A stretch of DNA of 64,000 bases from Marinobacterium lutimaris (GTDB lineage Bacteria > Pseudomonadota > Gammaproteobacteria > Pseudomonadales > Balneatricaceae), in NCBI RefSeq assembly GCF_900108065.1, contig NZ_FNVQ01000001.1:434001-498000 (forward strand), read 5' to 3'. The position numbers and the translations under genes are program-made. This document shows, piece after piece, positions 31,013 through 41,223 of the stretch. The notes under the pieces are model-generated. The model was not told where the DNA came from. It saw nothing but the letters and a program-made list of their open reading frames with translations, and made no database searches. Positions within the stretch are counted from its first letter, which is position 1; each line of letters opens with the position of its first letter.

Positions 31013-33649
31013 ATGGGTAAAACGCTCGTTATTGTGGAGTCGCCGGCAAAGGCGAAAACGATCAACAAGTACCTTGGCAGCCAGTATGTGGTGAAGTCGA
31101 GTGTTGGTCATATTCGCGATCTGCCGACCAGTGGTAGTGCGACCAAGAGCGATCCCAAGGAGCGCGCCAAACAGGCGGCGCTGACGCGTAAGATGTCGCC
31201 GGAAGACAAGGCGGAATACAAAAAGCGCAAGGCGAAAGAGCAGTTGGTCGCCAGGATGGGTGTGGACCCTGAGAACGACTGGGATGCTCATTACGAAATT
31301 CTGCCCGGCAAGGAAAAAGTGGTCGATGAGCTGAAAAAGCTCGCCCGCTCGGCTGATGAAATCTATCTCGCGACCGATTTGGACCGCGAGGGGGAGGCGA
31401 TCGCCTGGCACCTGCGTGAGTCGATCGGTGGCGATGATTCGCGTTTTCGGCGCGTGGTGTTCAACGAAATCACCAAAAAAGCGATCAAACAAGCGTTCGA
31501 GGAGCCGGGGCAGCTCGACCTGAACCGGGTGAATGCCCAGCAGGCGCGGCGTTTCCTTGATCGTGTCGTTGGCTACATGGTGTCTCCGCTGCTGTGGGAA
31601 AAGGTCGCCCGTGGCCTTTCTGCAGGGCGTGTGCAATCCGTTGCCGTAAAGCTCGTCGTCGAGCGTGAACGGGAAATCCGAGCCTTCGTACCCGAAGAAT
31701 ATTGGGAAGTGCATGCCGATGCGCTGACGCCGAAAGAGGAAGCGTTGCGCCTTCAGGTGGTCAAGCAGGCAGGCGTTAACTTCCGCCCGACCAACGAAGA
31801 CGAGACGGAAGCGGCGCTCAAGCTTCTGCGCTCCGAGTCTTTCGAAGTGGTCAACCGGGAAGACCGACCCACCAGCAGCAAGCCTTCAGCGCCGTTTATC
31901 ACCTCGACCCTGCAGCAGGCTGCCAGTACGCGTCTCGGTTTCGGCGTCAAGAAAACCATGACCCTGGCGCAGCGTCTGTACGAAGCGGGTTACATCACCT
32001 ACATGCGTACCGACTCAACGAATCTCAGCGCTGAAGCGGTTGAGTCCTGTCGTGCACACATTCAGAAAGCGTTTGGCGACGAATACCTGCCGGCGGATCC
32101 GGTGCGTTACAGCTCCAAAGAGGGCGCTCAGGAAGCGCACGAGGCGATCCGTCCCTCTGACGTCAACATGGCGCCGGATGCCCTGGTGGGCATGGATGCG
32201 GACGCTGTGCGTCTGTATGACCTGATTCGTCGTCAGTTCCTGGCATGCCAGATGACTCCGGCGCGTTACCTCAGCACACGCCTGCAGGTTAAAGCCGGCG
32301 AGTTCGAACTGACCACCAAGGGTCGTATCCTCAAGTTTGATGGTTACACCCGCGTCATGGCGAGCAAGGGTAAGAGCGACGAAGACCTGATCCTGCCGGA
32401 CGTAAAACCGGGCGAAGCGCTGGCGCTGCAGACGCTGGATCCGAAACAGCACTTCACCAAGCCGGCGCCGCGCTACACCGAAGCGAGCCTCGTAAAAGAA
32501 CTGGAAAAGCGCGGTATCGGCCGTCCGTCGACCTATGCATCGATCATTTCGACGATTCAGGACCGTGGCTACGTCGAAGTTCAGGCGCGTCGCTTCTATG
32601 CCCGCAAGATGGGCGATATCGTCACCGAACGTCTCAGCGAAAACTTCTCAGATCTGATGGATTACGGTTTTACCGCCCGCATGGAGGAATACCTCGATGA
32701 GGTGGCTCAGGGCGATATGGACTGGAAGCAACTGCTGAACCGTTTCTATACCGACTTTGAGAAGAAACTTGAGCAGGCGCAGGATCCTGAAGAGGGTATG
32801 CGTCCGAATACGCCGACGCCCACCGACATCGACTGCCCGGAATGTGGACGCAAAATGATGATTCGCACCGGCAGTACCGGTGTGTTCCTGGGCTGTTCTG
32901 GTTACAACTTGCCGCCGAAAGAGCGCTGCAAGGCAACGATCAACCTGATTCCTGGCGATGAGGTGGTCAGCGTGGATGGGGATGACGAAGAGGAATCCCG
33001 TATCCTGCGTAACAAGCACCGCTGCGATCTTTGTGGTGCAGCGATGGAGGCCTACCTGGTCGACGCCGAGCGTAAGCTGCATGTCTGCGGTAATAACCCG
33101 GATTGCCCGGGCTATGAGGTTGAGCAGGGTAGCTTCAAGATCAAAGGCTATGATGGCCCGGTGATTGAGTGCGACAAGTGCGGCTCCGAGATGCAGCTGA
33201 AGACCGGTCGCTTCGGTAAATTCTTCGGCTGTACCAATGGCGACTGCAAGAACACTCGCAAGCTGTTGAAAAACGGCGAGGTGGCTCCGCCGAAGATCGA
33301 TCCGGTACCTATGCCCGAACTGCAGTGTCAGAAGGTGGATGACACTTACGTTCTTCGTGATGGTGCCAGTGGCCTGTTCCTGGCGGCCAGTCAGTTCCCG
33401 AAAAACCGGGAAACCCGTGCGCCGCTGGTCAGTGAGCTGATCCCGCATCGCAGCGATATTGACCCCAAGTATCACTATCTGCTGGATGCGCCGGAGAAGG
33501 ATGAAGAGGGCAATCCGGCGGTGGTTCGCTACAGCCGCAAGACCAAAGAGCAATATGTGATGTCGGAGAAGGATGGTAAAGCTACCGGGTGGCGCGCGTA
33601 TTACGTTGATGGCCACTGGCGCACAGAACATGCGCGCAAGAAAAAGTAG
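31013..33649 (+). CDS. topA: DNA topoisomerase I (type IA)
   Basis: Relaxes negative supercoils by single-strand passage. The 878-residue protein starts [21 protein letters not shown] (Toprim) and has the [13 protein letters not shown] acidic motif. The catalytic tyrosine is in [15 protein letters not shown] at about residue 330. The C-terminal third holds three zinc ribbons: [27 protein letters not shown] and [21 protein letters not shown]. The ATG at 31013 is chosen over a TTG one codon upstream. The promoter is at 30935-30963. The DUF6586 gene begins 18 bases downstream with its own AGGAGG, so they are probably an operon. Confidence 0.97.
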   Translation: MGKTLVIVESPAKAKTINKYLGSQYVVKSSVGHIRDLPTSGSATKSDPKERAKQAALTRKMSPEDKAEYKKRKAKEQLVARMGVDPENDWDAHYEILPGKEKVVDELKKLARSADEIYLATDLDREGEAIAWHLRESIGGDDSRFRRVVFNEITKKAIKQAFEEPGQLDLNRVNAQQARRFLDRVVGYMVSPLLWEKVARGLSAGRVQSVAVKLVVEREREIRAFVPEEYWEVHADALTPKEEALRLQVVKQAGVNFRPTNEDETEAALKLLRSESFEVVNREDRPTSSKPSAPFITSTLQQAASTRLGFGVKKTMTLAQRLYEAGYITYMRTDSTNLSAEAVESCRAHIQKAFGDEYLPADPVRYSSKEGAQEAHEAIRPSDVNMAPDALVGMDADAVRLYDLIRRQFLACQMTPARYLSTRLQVKAGEFELTTKGRILKFDGYTRVMASKGKSDEDLILPDVKPGEALALQTLDPKQHFTKPAPRYTEASLVKELEKRGIGRPSTYASIISTIQDRGYVEVQARRFYARKMGDIVTERLSENFSDLMDYGFTARMEEYLDEVAQGDMDWKQLLNRFYTDFEKKLEQAQDPEEGMRPNTPTPTDIDCPECGRKMMIRTGSTGVFLGCSGYNLPPKERCKATINLIPGDEVVSVDGDDEEESRILRNKHRCDLCGAAMEAYLVDAERKLHVCGNNPDCPGYEVEQGSFKIKGYDGPVIECDKCGSEMQLKTGRFGKFFGCTNGDCKNTRKLLKNGEVAPPKIDPVPMPELQCQKVDDTYVLRDGASGLFLAASQFPKNRETRAPLVSELIPHRSDIDPKYHYLLDAPEKDEEGNPAVVRYSRKTKEQYVMSEKDGKATGWRAYYVDGHWRTEHARKKK

Positions 33650-33667
33650 CGGCCGACAGGAGGCTGG

Positions 33668-34195
33668 ATGAGCGACATCTATCTATCGAGGACCAACCAG
33701 AAGCTTAGCTTCGTCCGTCTGCACCTGGAGGCGCTGGACGCCTCCCTGGTCAGCAACAGCTGGAACAGGCATGGCTTGGTCGAATCCTACAATGAGTCTG
33801 TGCTCTTTCATCTGACTGGGGCGGTACACTCTTTTCTGCGTGAGATCGCGGAGCGCTATCGGCTGGATGCGTCTGCGGTCAGCAGTGTAGGGGATCTTCA
33901 GCGGCAGCTGGAACAGACCGGGCAGGAGGCTCCTGAAGCCAGTGAGCTGGCTCAGTTGGTTGAATCCAGGGAAAGCTGGTTAAGCCGTCTTTATCGAGCT
34001 TACGATGCCTGCTGGTCGGCTAGAGATGGGCATCTGCAACGTTCTGACCAGTCACAAAGCCTTTCTGAAATTCATGTGGTTCAGGTAAATCCCGATCACT
34101 CCGAGGATCCGGCCGTGCTGGAGGAGTATCGTAGCTGGTTTGCCGCGCTCGATCTGTTGGTCGAGCGTCTGCGCAGCTCCATGCTGGAGTGGTGA
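33668..34195 (+). CDS. DUF6586-family protein
   Basis: A 175-residue soluble helical protein of unknown function, matching the DUF6586 family found between lexA-sulA and topA in pseudomonads. It begins YLSRTNQKLSFVRLHLEALD and has a conserved-looking HGLVESYNESVLFHLTGA segment. No catalytic motif is visible. The ATG at 33668 has a strong AGGAGG site. The gene shares the topA transcript. A short hairpin ATCGGCT/AGCCGAT (34195-34212) spans the 3' end but is not followed by a T-run, so it is a weak terminator candidate. It converges with sulA. Confidence 0.8.
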   Translation: MSDIYLSRTNQKLSFVRLHLEALDASLVSNSWNRHGLVESYNESVLFHLTGAVHSFLREIAERYRLDASAVSSVGDLQRQLEQTGQEAPEASELAQLVESRESWLSRLYRAYDACWSARDGHLQRSDQSQSLSEIHVVQVNPDHSEDPAVLEEYRSWFAALDLLVERLRSSMLEW

Positions 34196-34265
34196 TCGGC
34201 TTTTCAGCCGATTCTCACTTGCTTGTCAGTCGCTGTTAGCTGCTGCGCTTCAATGCCGGCGGGCC

Positions 34266-34694
34266 TTAGTGCCCGCCGCGAACAACAATTCCCTGAGTAT
34301 CGCTGCAGGCTGCAGAGAGTTGCAGCTGTCCCATTCCCGCCTCGTCAAGATCCGGATGCCAGGATACTACTGCGTGACAGGTGCGTGCCTTTAGTGCTCT
34401 GCTGGCCAGATCCAGGGTGGAGTGCTTGCGGCTTGGTTTGAGAAACCAGAGATGTTCCATGTCCACACCCGCTTCCGCCAGAGATTCTCGCGTGATCTCT
34501 GCCGGGGCGCCAACGATGGCCAGCCAGCGATTCTGGCGGCTCAGTTGTGCCAGCATTGGCAACAGCAGGGGAGAGAGGGATACCTCTCTGCTGTGCTGGA
34601 TGATCTCGGTGACCCGTCCGGTGATCTGGCCGCCCTGCTGGGGCACCTGAGCCGGGGTAGGGTTAGCGCTGTAATCTATTGCGGATGCGTACAT
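34266..34694 (-). CDS. sulA: SulA-like SOS cell division inhibitor
   Basis: In the SOS response SulA binds FtsZ and blocks septation until DNA is repaired. The 142-residue protein matches the pseudomonad SulA type. The central segment is QNRWLAIVGAPAEITRESLAEAGVDMEHLWFLKPSRKHSTLDLASRALKARTCHAVVSW, where W-L-x-x-x-x-P and SWxP are family features shared with the RecA-like SulA fold. It starts 20 bases after the lexA stop, so it is part of the LexA-controlled transcript. A GC hairpin (34258-34277) covers its stop codon without a T-run. Sequence conservation in this family is low, so the call leans on gene order. Confidence 0.82.
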   Translation of the reverse strand: MYASAIDYSANPTPAQVPQQGGQITGRVTEIIQHSREVSLSPLLLPMLAQLSRQNRWLAIVGAPAEITRESLAEAGVDMEHLWFLKPSRKHSTLDLASRALKARTCHAVVSWHPDLDEAGMGQLQLSAACSDTQGIVVRGGH

Positions 34695-34714
34695 GCTGGC
34701 ACCTCTGTCTGTCT

Positions 34715-35332
34715 TTAAAGGTCGGCTCTTTGCCGGATTACACCGACGCCCAGTCCCTCGATCTGAAGTTCCTGTTCAGCCAGGTCCACCTCGATCGGTG
34801 CGAACTCTTCGTTCTCTGCAATCAGGTAGACCATCTGTCCTTCGCGGTGGAAACGCTTTACGGTGACTTCGTCGCCGATACGGGCTACTACAATCTGGCC
34901 TTCACGGGCTTCTGGTGTCTGATGGACTGCAAGCAGGTCGCCATCCAGAATGCCGATGTTTTTCATGCTCATGCCGCGAACCCGCAGCAGATAATCCGCG
35001 CTTGGGCGGAAGAACTCTGCCCCGATGGCGCAATAATTATCGATATGTTCCTGCGCCAGGATCGGTTCGCCGGCGGCGACCTGGCCGACGATGGGCAGGC
35101 CTTCGTTGGCTGCTTCCTGCTGCGTTTCCGGCAGCCGGATGCCTCGGGATGTTCCTGGCGTGATTTCGATGGCGCCCTTACGTGCCAGTGCCTTGAGATG
35201 TTCCTCTGCGGCGTTGGCGGAGCGGAAACCCAGATCGCGAGCGATGTCGGCGCGTGTCGGCGGGTAGCCGGTCTCATCGATATGGCGGCGGATGCAGTCG
35301 AGTACTTCGCTTTGGCGTTTGGTCAGTTTCAT
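34715..35332 (-). CDS. lexA: SOS regulator LexA
   Basis: Repressor that cleaves itself when RecA is activated by DNA damage. The winged helix-turn-helix spans about 1-65 ([21 protein letters not shown], then [20 protein letters not shown]). The cleavage site is A87-G88 in VAAGEP, and the catalytic dyad is S122 (GMSMKN) and K159 (VTVKRF). I start at ATG 35332 (MKLTKRQ), matching LexA termini. An ATG two codons upstream (35338) directly abuts a LexA box, and neither has a Shine-Dalgarno. The mRNA leader may be extremely short. sulA follows after 20 bases. dinG diverges. Confidence 0.96.
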   Translation of the reverse strand: MKLTKRQSEVLDCIRRHIDETGYPPTRADIARDLGFRSANAAEEHLKALARKGAIEITPGTSRGIRLPETQQEAANEGLPIVGQVAAGEPILAQEHIDNYCAIGAEFFRPSADYLLRVRGMSMKNIGILDGDLLAVHQTPEAREGQIVVARIGDEVTVKRFHREGQMVYLIAENEEFAPIEVDLAEQELQIEGLGVGVIRQRADL

Positions 35333-35338
35333 CGTCAT

Positions 35339-35373
35339 ATGTCTATTTATACAGTACATGTAGTTTTATACAG
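35339..35373 (-). promoter_or_regulatory. Two tandem LexA boxes upstream of lexA
   Basis: Read leftward the boxes are CTGTATAAAACTACAT (35358-35373) and CTGTATAAATAGACAT (35339-35354), both with the CTG-N10-CA(T/G) core. They are 19 bases apart, nearly two helical turns, suiting cooperative binding and lexA autorepression. Each contains a TATAAA hexamer, so the promoter core overlaps the operators. A -35-like TTGACG lies at 35385-35390. Confidence 0.85.
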
Positions 35374-35459
35374 TATTTTTTCTGCGTCAAGCTATCGTCT
35401 GTTTTAATATGCGTGCTCTTGCTATGATGCCCGCCGTTTCGATCCAGGAGGTTCCAGGT

Positions 35460-37577
35460 TTGCTGGACAAGGCGCTTAAAGAAAACATTCAGTCTGCTTA
35501 CAGCCGCTTTTTGGCAAGTAAGGGGCTGAGAGCGCGTGGCGCCCAGAAACAGATGATCGCTGTTATTGCCCGGGGACTCGCAGGTATTGGTTGCGGCGAA
35601 AAGGGTGAGCGCCTGGGCGAAAAGCATGTAACCGTTGTTGAAGCGGGAACAGGTACCGGTAAAACCATCGCGTATCTGCTCTCTGTGTTGCCTGTGGCCG
35701 CTGCGCGCAAGAAGAAGGTGGTTCTGTCCACGGCAACGGTTTCGCTGCAGGAGCAACTGGTCAACAAGGATCTTCCCGAGGTTATAGAGCACGCGGGTAT
35801 TTCTATCGATTACCAGCTTGCCAAAGGGCGCGGTCGCTACCTCTGTATCAACAAGATCGAGCAGCACCTTGAGCGTCAGGGCGATCTTGGTCAGATGGCG
35901 CTGTACGAGGATGAAGAAGCCGAAGTACTCGATCCCGCGACCCGCGCTCTATACAGGGAACTGGTCGACAAGCTGGCTTCCGGGCGTTGGGATGGGGATC
36001 GGGATAACCTTCCTGATACGCTGGATGATCAGATCTGGCGGCCCTTGACCAGCGATCACATGCAGTGCAGCAATCGCCGTTGCGTCAACTTTTCTGCCTG
36101 TCCGTTTTACCGTTCTCGCGAACAGCTGGATAGCGTTCAACTGGTCGTTGCCAACCACGATCTGGTGCTGGCGGACCTGGCCCTTGGTGGCGGCGCGATA
36201 CTGCCGGACCCCGCTGACACCATCTATATCTTCGACGAGGGACACCACCTGGCTGACAAGGCTAGCGGTCACTTTGCATTTTCCGCGCGCCTTGGCGCCA
36301 GTCAGAAATTGTTGCAGGGGATTCCCCGAAAGCTGGGAGCGCTTGTCGATGAGGCCGGCGGTGCAATTGCGCTTCGCGATCCTTCCGAAAGGCTGCAGCG
36401 GCCGGTCAGCGACGCACTGTTGACGCTTGAACAGATTGATCCGACGCTACATGCACTGTTCGACAGTGAGGAGGCGAGTACTCGTGTTCGCTTTCCGCAG
36501 GGGCGAGTGCCTGAAGCGCTGAGTCTTTCCTGTCGCGACCTTACCAGTGCTTCGGAGCGTGTGTCCCAGCACCTCGAGCAGGTGGTCTCTGTGCTGCGAG
36601 AGGCGATGGAGGGCGAAATTGCAGAGGTGGATCGAGCGTTAGCCGAGCGCTGGTATCCGCAGTTGGGGCGCCTATGGGGCCGCGTTCAACAGCTCAGCTG
36701 GTTGGCACGCAGTTATGCCACCAAGGATCTGGAAGGGCGCTCGCCTACAGCTCGTTGGGTGTCCCGGGTTGATAACAACGGCCTGACAGATCTTGAGGTG
36801 CGCAGTGCGCCGGTCTCTTCGGCGGATACGCTTAAGGAGCATCTCTGGGATGTCTGTTTTGGCGCTGTAGTGACCTCGGCGACTCTGACGGCGCTGGGGC
36901 GTTTTGATCGCCAGCTCGAACAGCTTGGCCTGCCGGCAGACACCCTCTGCGAGCGGCTGCAGAGCCCCTTTGATCACTATAATAAGGGGGTGCTGGAAGT
37001 GCCTTCCATGCGTACCGATCCCCGCGATCCTCAGGCGCATACCGAAGAGGTGGCGGAGATCCTCACAGCCCGGCTGGCGGACACTGGAGCAGCACTGGTT
37101 CTGTTCAGTAGCTGGCGCCAAATGAGGACAGCCCTTGAACGCCAGCCTGAATCCATTAAGAATAGGGTGCTTGCTCAGGGCGAGCAGAGCCGTCAGGAGA
37201 TATTGCGGTGTCACCGGCAGCGAGTTGATGCGGGTGAGCCGAGCGTTATTTTCGGTCTAGCTTCCTTTGCGGAGGGGGTAGACCTGCCCGGTGGATATCT
37301 GACCGAGGTTATTATCACCAAGTTGCCGTTTGGCGTTCCGGATGATCCGGTTGACGCCACGCTGGCGGAGTGGATTGAGCAGCAGGGCGGGAATGCGTTT
37401 TCCGACTGGTCGGTGCCAACCGCTTCCATGCGCCTGACTCAGGCGGTGGGGCGTTTGCTGCGCACCGAAGAGGACAGTGGGCGAGTGGTGCTGCTGGATC
37501 GCCGTGTGGTGACCCGGCGCTACGGCCGTCAGCTACTGGATTCTCTGCCGCCATTTCGTCGCGAAATAGCATATTGA
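35460..37577 (+). CDS. dinG: ATP-dependent DNA helicase DinG
   Basis: Superfamily 2 helicase with a 4Fe-4S cluster that unwinds DNA and removes R-loops. Walker A is [13 protein letters not shown]; the iron-sulfur cysteines are in GRYLCINK (C120-region) and [14 protein letters not shown]; Walker B is a DEGHH-type motif ([13 protein letters not shown]); the C-terminal helicase motif is [14 protein letters not shown] start at TTG 35460, because a perfect AGGAGG (35447-35452) lies seven bases ahead. An ATG at 35409 is in frame but upstream of that site and has none of its own. About 705 residues fits DinG. It diverges from lexA; a LexA box for dinG itself is not clear. Confidence 0.93.
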   Translation: MLDKALKENIQSAYSRFLASKGLRARGAQKQMIAVIARGLAGIGCGEKGERLGEKHVTVVEAGTGTGKTIAYLLSVLPVAAARKKKVVLSTATVSLQEQLVNKDLPEVIEHAGISIDYQLAKGRGRYLCINKIEQHLERQGDLGQMALYEDEEAEVLDPATRALYRELVDKLASGRWDGDRDNLPDTLDDQIWRPLTSDHMQCSNRRCVNFSACPFYRSREQLDSVQLVVANHDLVLADLALGGGAILPDPADTIYIFDEGHHLADKASGHFAFSARLGASQKLLQGIPRKLGALVDEAGGAIALRDPSERLQRPVSDALLTLEQIDPTLHALFDSEEASTRVRFPQGRVPEALSLSCRDLTSASERVSQHLEQVVSVLREAMEGEIAEVDRALAERWYPQLGRLWGRVQQLSWLARSYATKDLEGRSPTARWVSRVDNNGLTDLEVRSAPVSSADTLKEHLWDVCFGAVVTSATLTALGRFDRQLEQLGLPADTLCERLQSPFDHYNKGVLEVPSMRTDPRDPQAHTEEVAEILTARLADTGAALVLFSSWRQMRTALERQPESIKNRVLAQGEQSRQEILRCHRQRVDAGEPSVIFGLASFAEGVDLPGGYLTEVIITKLPFGVPDDPVDATLAEWIEQQGGNAFSDWSVPTASMRLTQAVGRLLRTEEDSGRVVLLDRRVVTRRYGRQLLDSLPPFRREIAY

Positions 37578-37602
37578 TTCGACCAATTACATAGGTAGTC
37601 CT

Positions 37603-39492
37603 TTGAGTACAGAAGAGAAAAACCAGCCGAATCCGGAAAACACCAGCGGCGACAAGAGCGGCGAAAAGGGTGGCGATAATAACCGTAAGCCGCGTCGTCG
37701 GCGTCGTTCTCGCAAGCCTGCCACTGCGAAGAAAAATACGCAGCAGCAGAGCTGGACTCCCGCCATGTTCAAGGTGGCTCCGGCAGAGGGTAAAAGGCGT
37801 TTTCACGACTTCAACCTGCCGGACGTGCTGCTGCACGCGATTGCTGACCAGGGCTTCCAGTACTGTACACCGATCCAGGCGGAGACTATCGTACCTGCCC
37901 TCGAGGGCAGGGATATTATCGGCAAGGCGCAGACCGGTACCGGTAAAACCGCGGCTTTCCTGATCGGTATTATCACCGATCTGCTTGATTTCGGCGTTGA
38001 GGGTGAGCGCAAGCTGGCAGAGCCACGTGCACTGATTATCGCACCGACCCGTGAACTGGCGCTGCAGATCGCCTCCGACGCCGAAGGGTTGTGCCGTTAC
38101 GCCGGATTGAACGTGGTCTCTCTGGTCGGTGGCATGGACTACGATGGTCAGCGTAAGCAGCTCTCTGAGCGCCCCGTGGATATTCTTGTGGCGACACCTG
38201 GGCGTCTGATTGACTTCGTGCGCGGCAAAGAGGTTGATCTCTACAACATCGAAGTGCTGGTCCTGGATGAAGCGGACCGAATGCTGAGCATGGGCTTTAT
38301 TCCGGATGTGCGTACCATTATCCGTCAGACTCCACGTAAGGGGCCTGAGCGTCAGACGCTGCTCTACAGCGCGACGTTCACCGAAGATGTGATGCGTCTT
38401 GCGCGTCAGTGGACCATGGATGCTGTACACATCGAGATTGAGTCGGAGCACAAGACGACCGATAACGTATCGCAGACGGTTTTCCTGGTTTCGAGCCATG
38501 AGAAATATCAGCTGCTGATCAACTATCTCCGGGTCAACGGTATCGAAAGGGCGATCGTATTCTGTAACCGTCGCCATGAAACCCGTTCCCTGGCGGAGAA
38601 GCTGCGTAAGGATGGCCTGCGCGCGGCGCTGATGTCCGGTGAGATTCCGCAGAACAAACGTCTGAAAACCCTTGAGGATTTCCGCAGCGGCAAGATCCAG
38701 GTGCTGGTGGCAACCGATGTCGCCGGTCGTGGTATTCATATCGATGGCGTCACTCACGTTATCAACTATCAGTTGCCGGATGATGCGGATGACTATGTGC
38801 ACCGAATCGGCCGTACCGGTCGTGCTGGTGCTACCGGTACTTCTATCTGCTTTGCCTGCGAGGATGACTCTTTCATGATTCCGCAGGTGGAAGAGGAAAC
38901 CGGGGTCAAACTCGAGTGCGTGCATCCGGATCCTGAACTGCTGAAGCCGCTGGAAAAAGAAACCCAGCCGCATAGCGAGGCTGAGAAGCTGCAGCAGGAC
39001 GAAGTTTCCGAGGCAGTCTCCGAGGCTGACACCGCCACTGATAGCGAAGCAGCGGCTGAAGCTGAAATTTCCACAATTGCTGCGACCGAAACGGAAGCGC
39101 CAGTTGCAGAGCATAAGGCAGAAACAGACGTTTCTGAGATTGAGGCTGAAACCGTTAAGGTCGATGCTGTTGAGATCGATACTGTTGAGATCGAAAGCGC
39201 TGTGGAAAGCATTGCTGAATCTTCCGAGTCGGAAACTGCTAGCTCTGAAGTCGCAGGCGTCGAAGCTGCTGACTCGGAAGTTAGTGGGTCGGAAGCTGCT
39301 GGATCGGAGGTTACTGACTCTGAGCACGTTGCGGCTGAACCTCAGGTTGAGTCCGCTGAACCTGTAGAGTCTGAGGTCAAGCCGGAAGCTGAAGCTGATA
39401 CCTCTGAAGAGGCCAGTGCAGCTGAAGAGACTTCACAGGAAGAATCTGCGCCGAAGCAGGCGGCTGAACTTGAGCGGCAGCAGCAGAACTGA
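37603..39492 (+). CDS. rhlB: DEAD-box RNA helicase RhlB with long acidic C-terminal tail
   Basis: ATP-dependent RNA helicase of the RhlB type, often a partner of RNase E in the degradosome. Residues 1-55 are basic with an R-rich run ([12 protein letters not shown]). The helicase core (about 60-440) shows [37 protein letters not shown] and [10 protein letters not shown]. From about 445 to 629 the sequence is a low-complexity, Glu/Ala/Ser/Val-rich tail of short acidic repeats, unusual for RhlB, which is about 420 residues in E. coli. The start is TTG 37603 with AGGTAG ahead. It follows dinG after 25 bases. The tail may be an intrinsically disordered interaction region (inference). Confidence 0.9.
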   Translation: MSTEEKNQPNPENTSGDKSGEKGGDNNRKPRRRRRSRKPATAKKNTQQQSWTPAMFKVAPAEGKRRFHDFNLPDVLLHAIADQGFQYCTPIQAETIVPALEGRDIIGKAQTGTGKTAAFLIGIITDLLDFGVEGERKLAEPRALIIAPTRELALQIASDAEGLCRYAGLNVVSLVGGMDYDGQRKQLSERPVDILVATPGRLIDFVRGKEVDLYNIEVLVLDEADRMLSMGFIPDVRTIIRQTPRKGPERQTLLYSATFTEDVMRLARQWTMDAVHIEIESEHKTTDNVSQTVFLVSSHEKYQLLINYLRVNGIERAIVFCNRRHETRSLAEKLRKDGLRAALMSGEIPQNKRLKTLEDFRSGKIQVLVATDVAGRGIHIDGVTHVINYQLPDDADDYVHRIGRTGRAGATGTSICFACEDDSFMIPQVEEETGVKLECVHPDPELLKPLEKETQPHSEAEKLQQDEVSEAVSEADTATDSEAAAEAEISTIAATETEAPVAEHKAETDVSEIEAETVKVDAVEIDTVEIESAVESIAESSESETASSEVAGVEAADSEVSGSEAAGSEVTDSEHVAAEPQVESAEPVESEVKPEAEADTSEEASAAEETSQEESAPKQAAELERQQQN

Positions 39493-39506
39493 GTAGAGGT
39501 CTGGCA

Positions 39507-39710
39507 ATGGATCGTCACCGCACTGGCAAAATCAGTAACCTGCTGGCGATCATCGCCAGCGCCTTCTTTGCTGCCGTGGGAATTGCCGGGTATCAGCGTA
39601 CCGAAGATGTTCGGCAGCTTCTGCTGTTTGTTGCTTTGGCGGCACTGGCGTTCGGCGTCGTGAAGCTGGCGTTCTACGGTATCAATCGTTTGTTGGATAA
39701 GATCGAGTAA
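39507..39710 (+). CDS. Small two-helix membrane protein
   Basis: A 67-residue product with two hydrophobic helices ([19 protein letters not shown] and [23 protein letters not shown]) separated by a short polar loop (QRTEDVR) and ending in a charged tail (NRLLDKIE). No known family recognised. The ATG at 39507 has a GAGG purine run ahead. It lies 14 bases after rhlB and 13 before gpsA, so it is embedded in the same transcript, which makes a real gene likely. Confidence 0.75.
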   Translation: MDRHRTGKISNLLAIIASAFFAAVGIAGYQRTEDVRQLLLFVALAALAFGVVKLAFYGINRLLDKIE

Positions 39711-39723
39711 AAAGGGGATAGGC

Positions 39724-40746
39724 ATGACCGAGACTGCACCGGTTGCAGTACTGGGGGGCGGTAGCTTCGGCACCGTAATCGCCAATATGGTCGCAGAAAA
39801 GGGCGTTGAGACCCGCCTTTGGATGCGTAATGCCGAGGCCGCCGAGAAGATCAATGCGGACCGGGAAAACGTTCGTTACGTGCCTGGATACGCGCTGTCT
39901 GAGAATCTTCATGCTACCAGCGATCTAGAGGCTGCTCTCGAAGGTGTCGAGATTGTCTTCGTTTCAGTGCCCTCCAGCGCCGTCAGGGGCTTGATGCAGC
40001 GGGTGAGTCCCTTGCTTAAACCGGGTCAGATGCTGATCAGTACCACTAAGGGGATCGAGGCTGGAAGCTTTAGCCTGATGAGCGAAATTCTGGCTGTCGA
40101 GGTGCCCCAGGCGCGAGTTGGCGTGCTGAGCGGACCTAACCTTGCCAAGGAGGTGGCGCGCAGGGAGTTGACCGGAACGGTCATTGCCTCTGAGGACGAA
40201 GAGCTACGTGATCGTATCCAGGCGCTTCTGCACAGTCCCTATTTTCGCGTCTATGCCAGTAGCGATACCTACGGGGTTGAGCTTGGCGGCACACTGAAAA
40301 ATATCTATGCCATTGCTGCCGGTCTCAGCGCTGCGTTCGGTATGGGCGAGAACACCAAGAGCATGCTGATGACCCGCAGCCTGGCGGAGATGAGCCGCTT
40401 TGCGGTTAGCATGGGAGCTAATCCGCTGACTTTTCTCGGGCTCGCAGGTGTCGGTGATCTGATCGTTACCTGCATGTCTCCGCTAAGTCGCAACTACCGT
40501 GTCGGTTATGCGCTGGGCGAGGGCAAGACTCTGGCAGAGGCTGTGGAGGCTCTGGGCGAGGTGGCGGAAGGGGTTAATACCCTGAAGCTGGTGCGCGAAA
40601 AAGCGGCGGAAAAGGATGTCTACATGCCCCTGGTCGACGGTCTTTATCAGGTTGTTTTTGAGGGCGCTCCGATCAGTGAGGTGGCTCGTCGCATGATGAT
40701 GAACGAGCAGCCCAGTGATGTTGAGTTCGTCCTGCCGCGGGACTGA
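39724..40746 (+). CDS. gpsA: Glycerol-3-phosphate dehydrogenase [NAD(P)+]
   Basis: Makes sn-glycerol-3-phosphate from dihydroxyacetone phosphate for phospholipid synthesis. The N-terminal Rossmann motif is [39 protein letters not shown] and the C-terminal [26 protein letters not shown] and [29 protein letters not shown] segments are diagnostic. The Lys and Asp of the active site are in GGTLKN and AGVGDL. The 340 residues match the family. GGGGAT precedes the ATG. sixA follows after 12 bases. Confidence 0.97.
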   Translation: MTETAPVAVLGGGSFGTVIANMVAEKGVETRLWMRNAEAAEKINADRENVRYVPGYALSENLHATSDLEAALEGVEIVFVSVPSSAVRGLMQRVSPLLKPGQMLISTTKGIEAGSFSLMSEILAVEVPQARVGVLSGPNLAKEVARRELTGTVIASEDEELRDRIQALLHSPYFRVYASSDTYGVELGGTLKNIYAIAAGLSAAFGMGENTKSMLMTRSLAEMSRFAVSMGANPLTFLGLAGVGDLIVTCMSPLSRNYRVGYALGEGKTLAEAVEALGEVAEGVNTLKLVREKAAEKDVYMPLVDGLYQVVFEGAPISEVARRMMMNEQPSDVEFVLPRD

Positions 40747-40758
40747 CAGGGCTGAACG

Positions 40759-41223
40759 ATGCGCCTGTTATTGATGCGTCATGGCGAGGCTGTTGCTGGC
40801 TCTGATACTGATCCGAATCGGCCGTTGACGCAGTTTGGTTGCGAAGCTTTATCTCGGCTTGGTGAGGACCTGCTTACCGCCCTGGCTGAAGTGAAAGAGG
40901 TCTGGAGCAGTCCCTGGCTTCGGACCCAGCAGACAGCGGCCATGCTGGAGCCCCATACAGGGGCGGTCGGTGTTAGGGCGGTCGATGAGCTTTTACCCTG
41001 CGCCGAACCAGCCGCGCTGCTGCAGCAGCTGGAGTTTTCTTCAGCGGATACGCTGCTTCTTGTAGGTCATCAACCACTTGTCGGTAGAACCGCAGCATAC
41101 CTCTGCGAAGGTCCCTTAGCCCATCCCTGGGCGTTTGCTCCAGCAGATCTTGCGGTTATTGACCTTGACTGGCCTGCGGCTGGGCTTGGCTCGCTGCGCC
41201 GCTGGCACCATTTTCCAGGCTGA
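40759..41223 (+). CDS. sixA: Phosphohistidine phosphatase SixA
   Basis: Histidine phosphatase that removes phosphate from phosphohistidine proteins such as HPt domains or PTS components. The 154-residue protein starts MRLLLMRHGEAVAGSDTDPNRPLTQFG with the RHG catalytic motif, followed by WSSPWLRTQQTA (conserved Arg) and LLLVGHQPLVG (second His). SixA size and spacing fit. It is coupled to gpsA. The 3' end overlaps the convergent PglL-type gene by 68 bases, so the two transcripts would be complementary there. Confidence 0.93.
   Translation: MRLLLMRHGEAVAGSDTDPNRPLTQFGCEALSRLGEDLLTALAEVKEVWSSPWLRTQQTAAMLEPHTGAVGVRAVDELLPCAEPAALLQQLEFSSADTLLLVGHQPLVGRTAAYLCEGPLAHPWAFAPADLAVIDLDWPAAGLGSLRRWHHFPG

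Noticed and set aside
37315-39327. A 670-codon open frame antisense to rhlB
   Set aside because: It exists because the acidic tail of rhlB is repetitive and GC-rich; the product is low complexity, has no domain and no ribosome site, and overlaps two real genes entirely.
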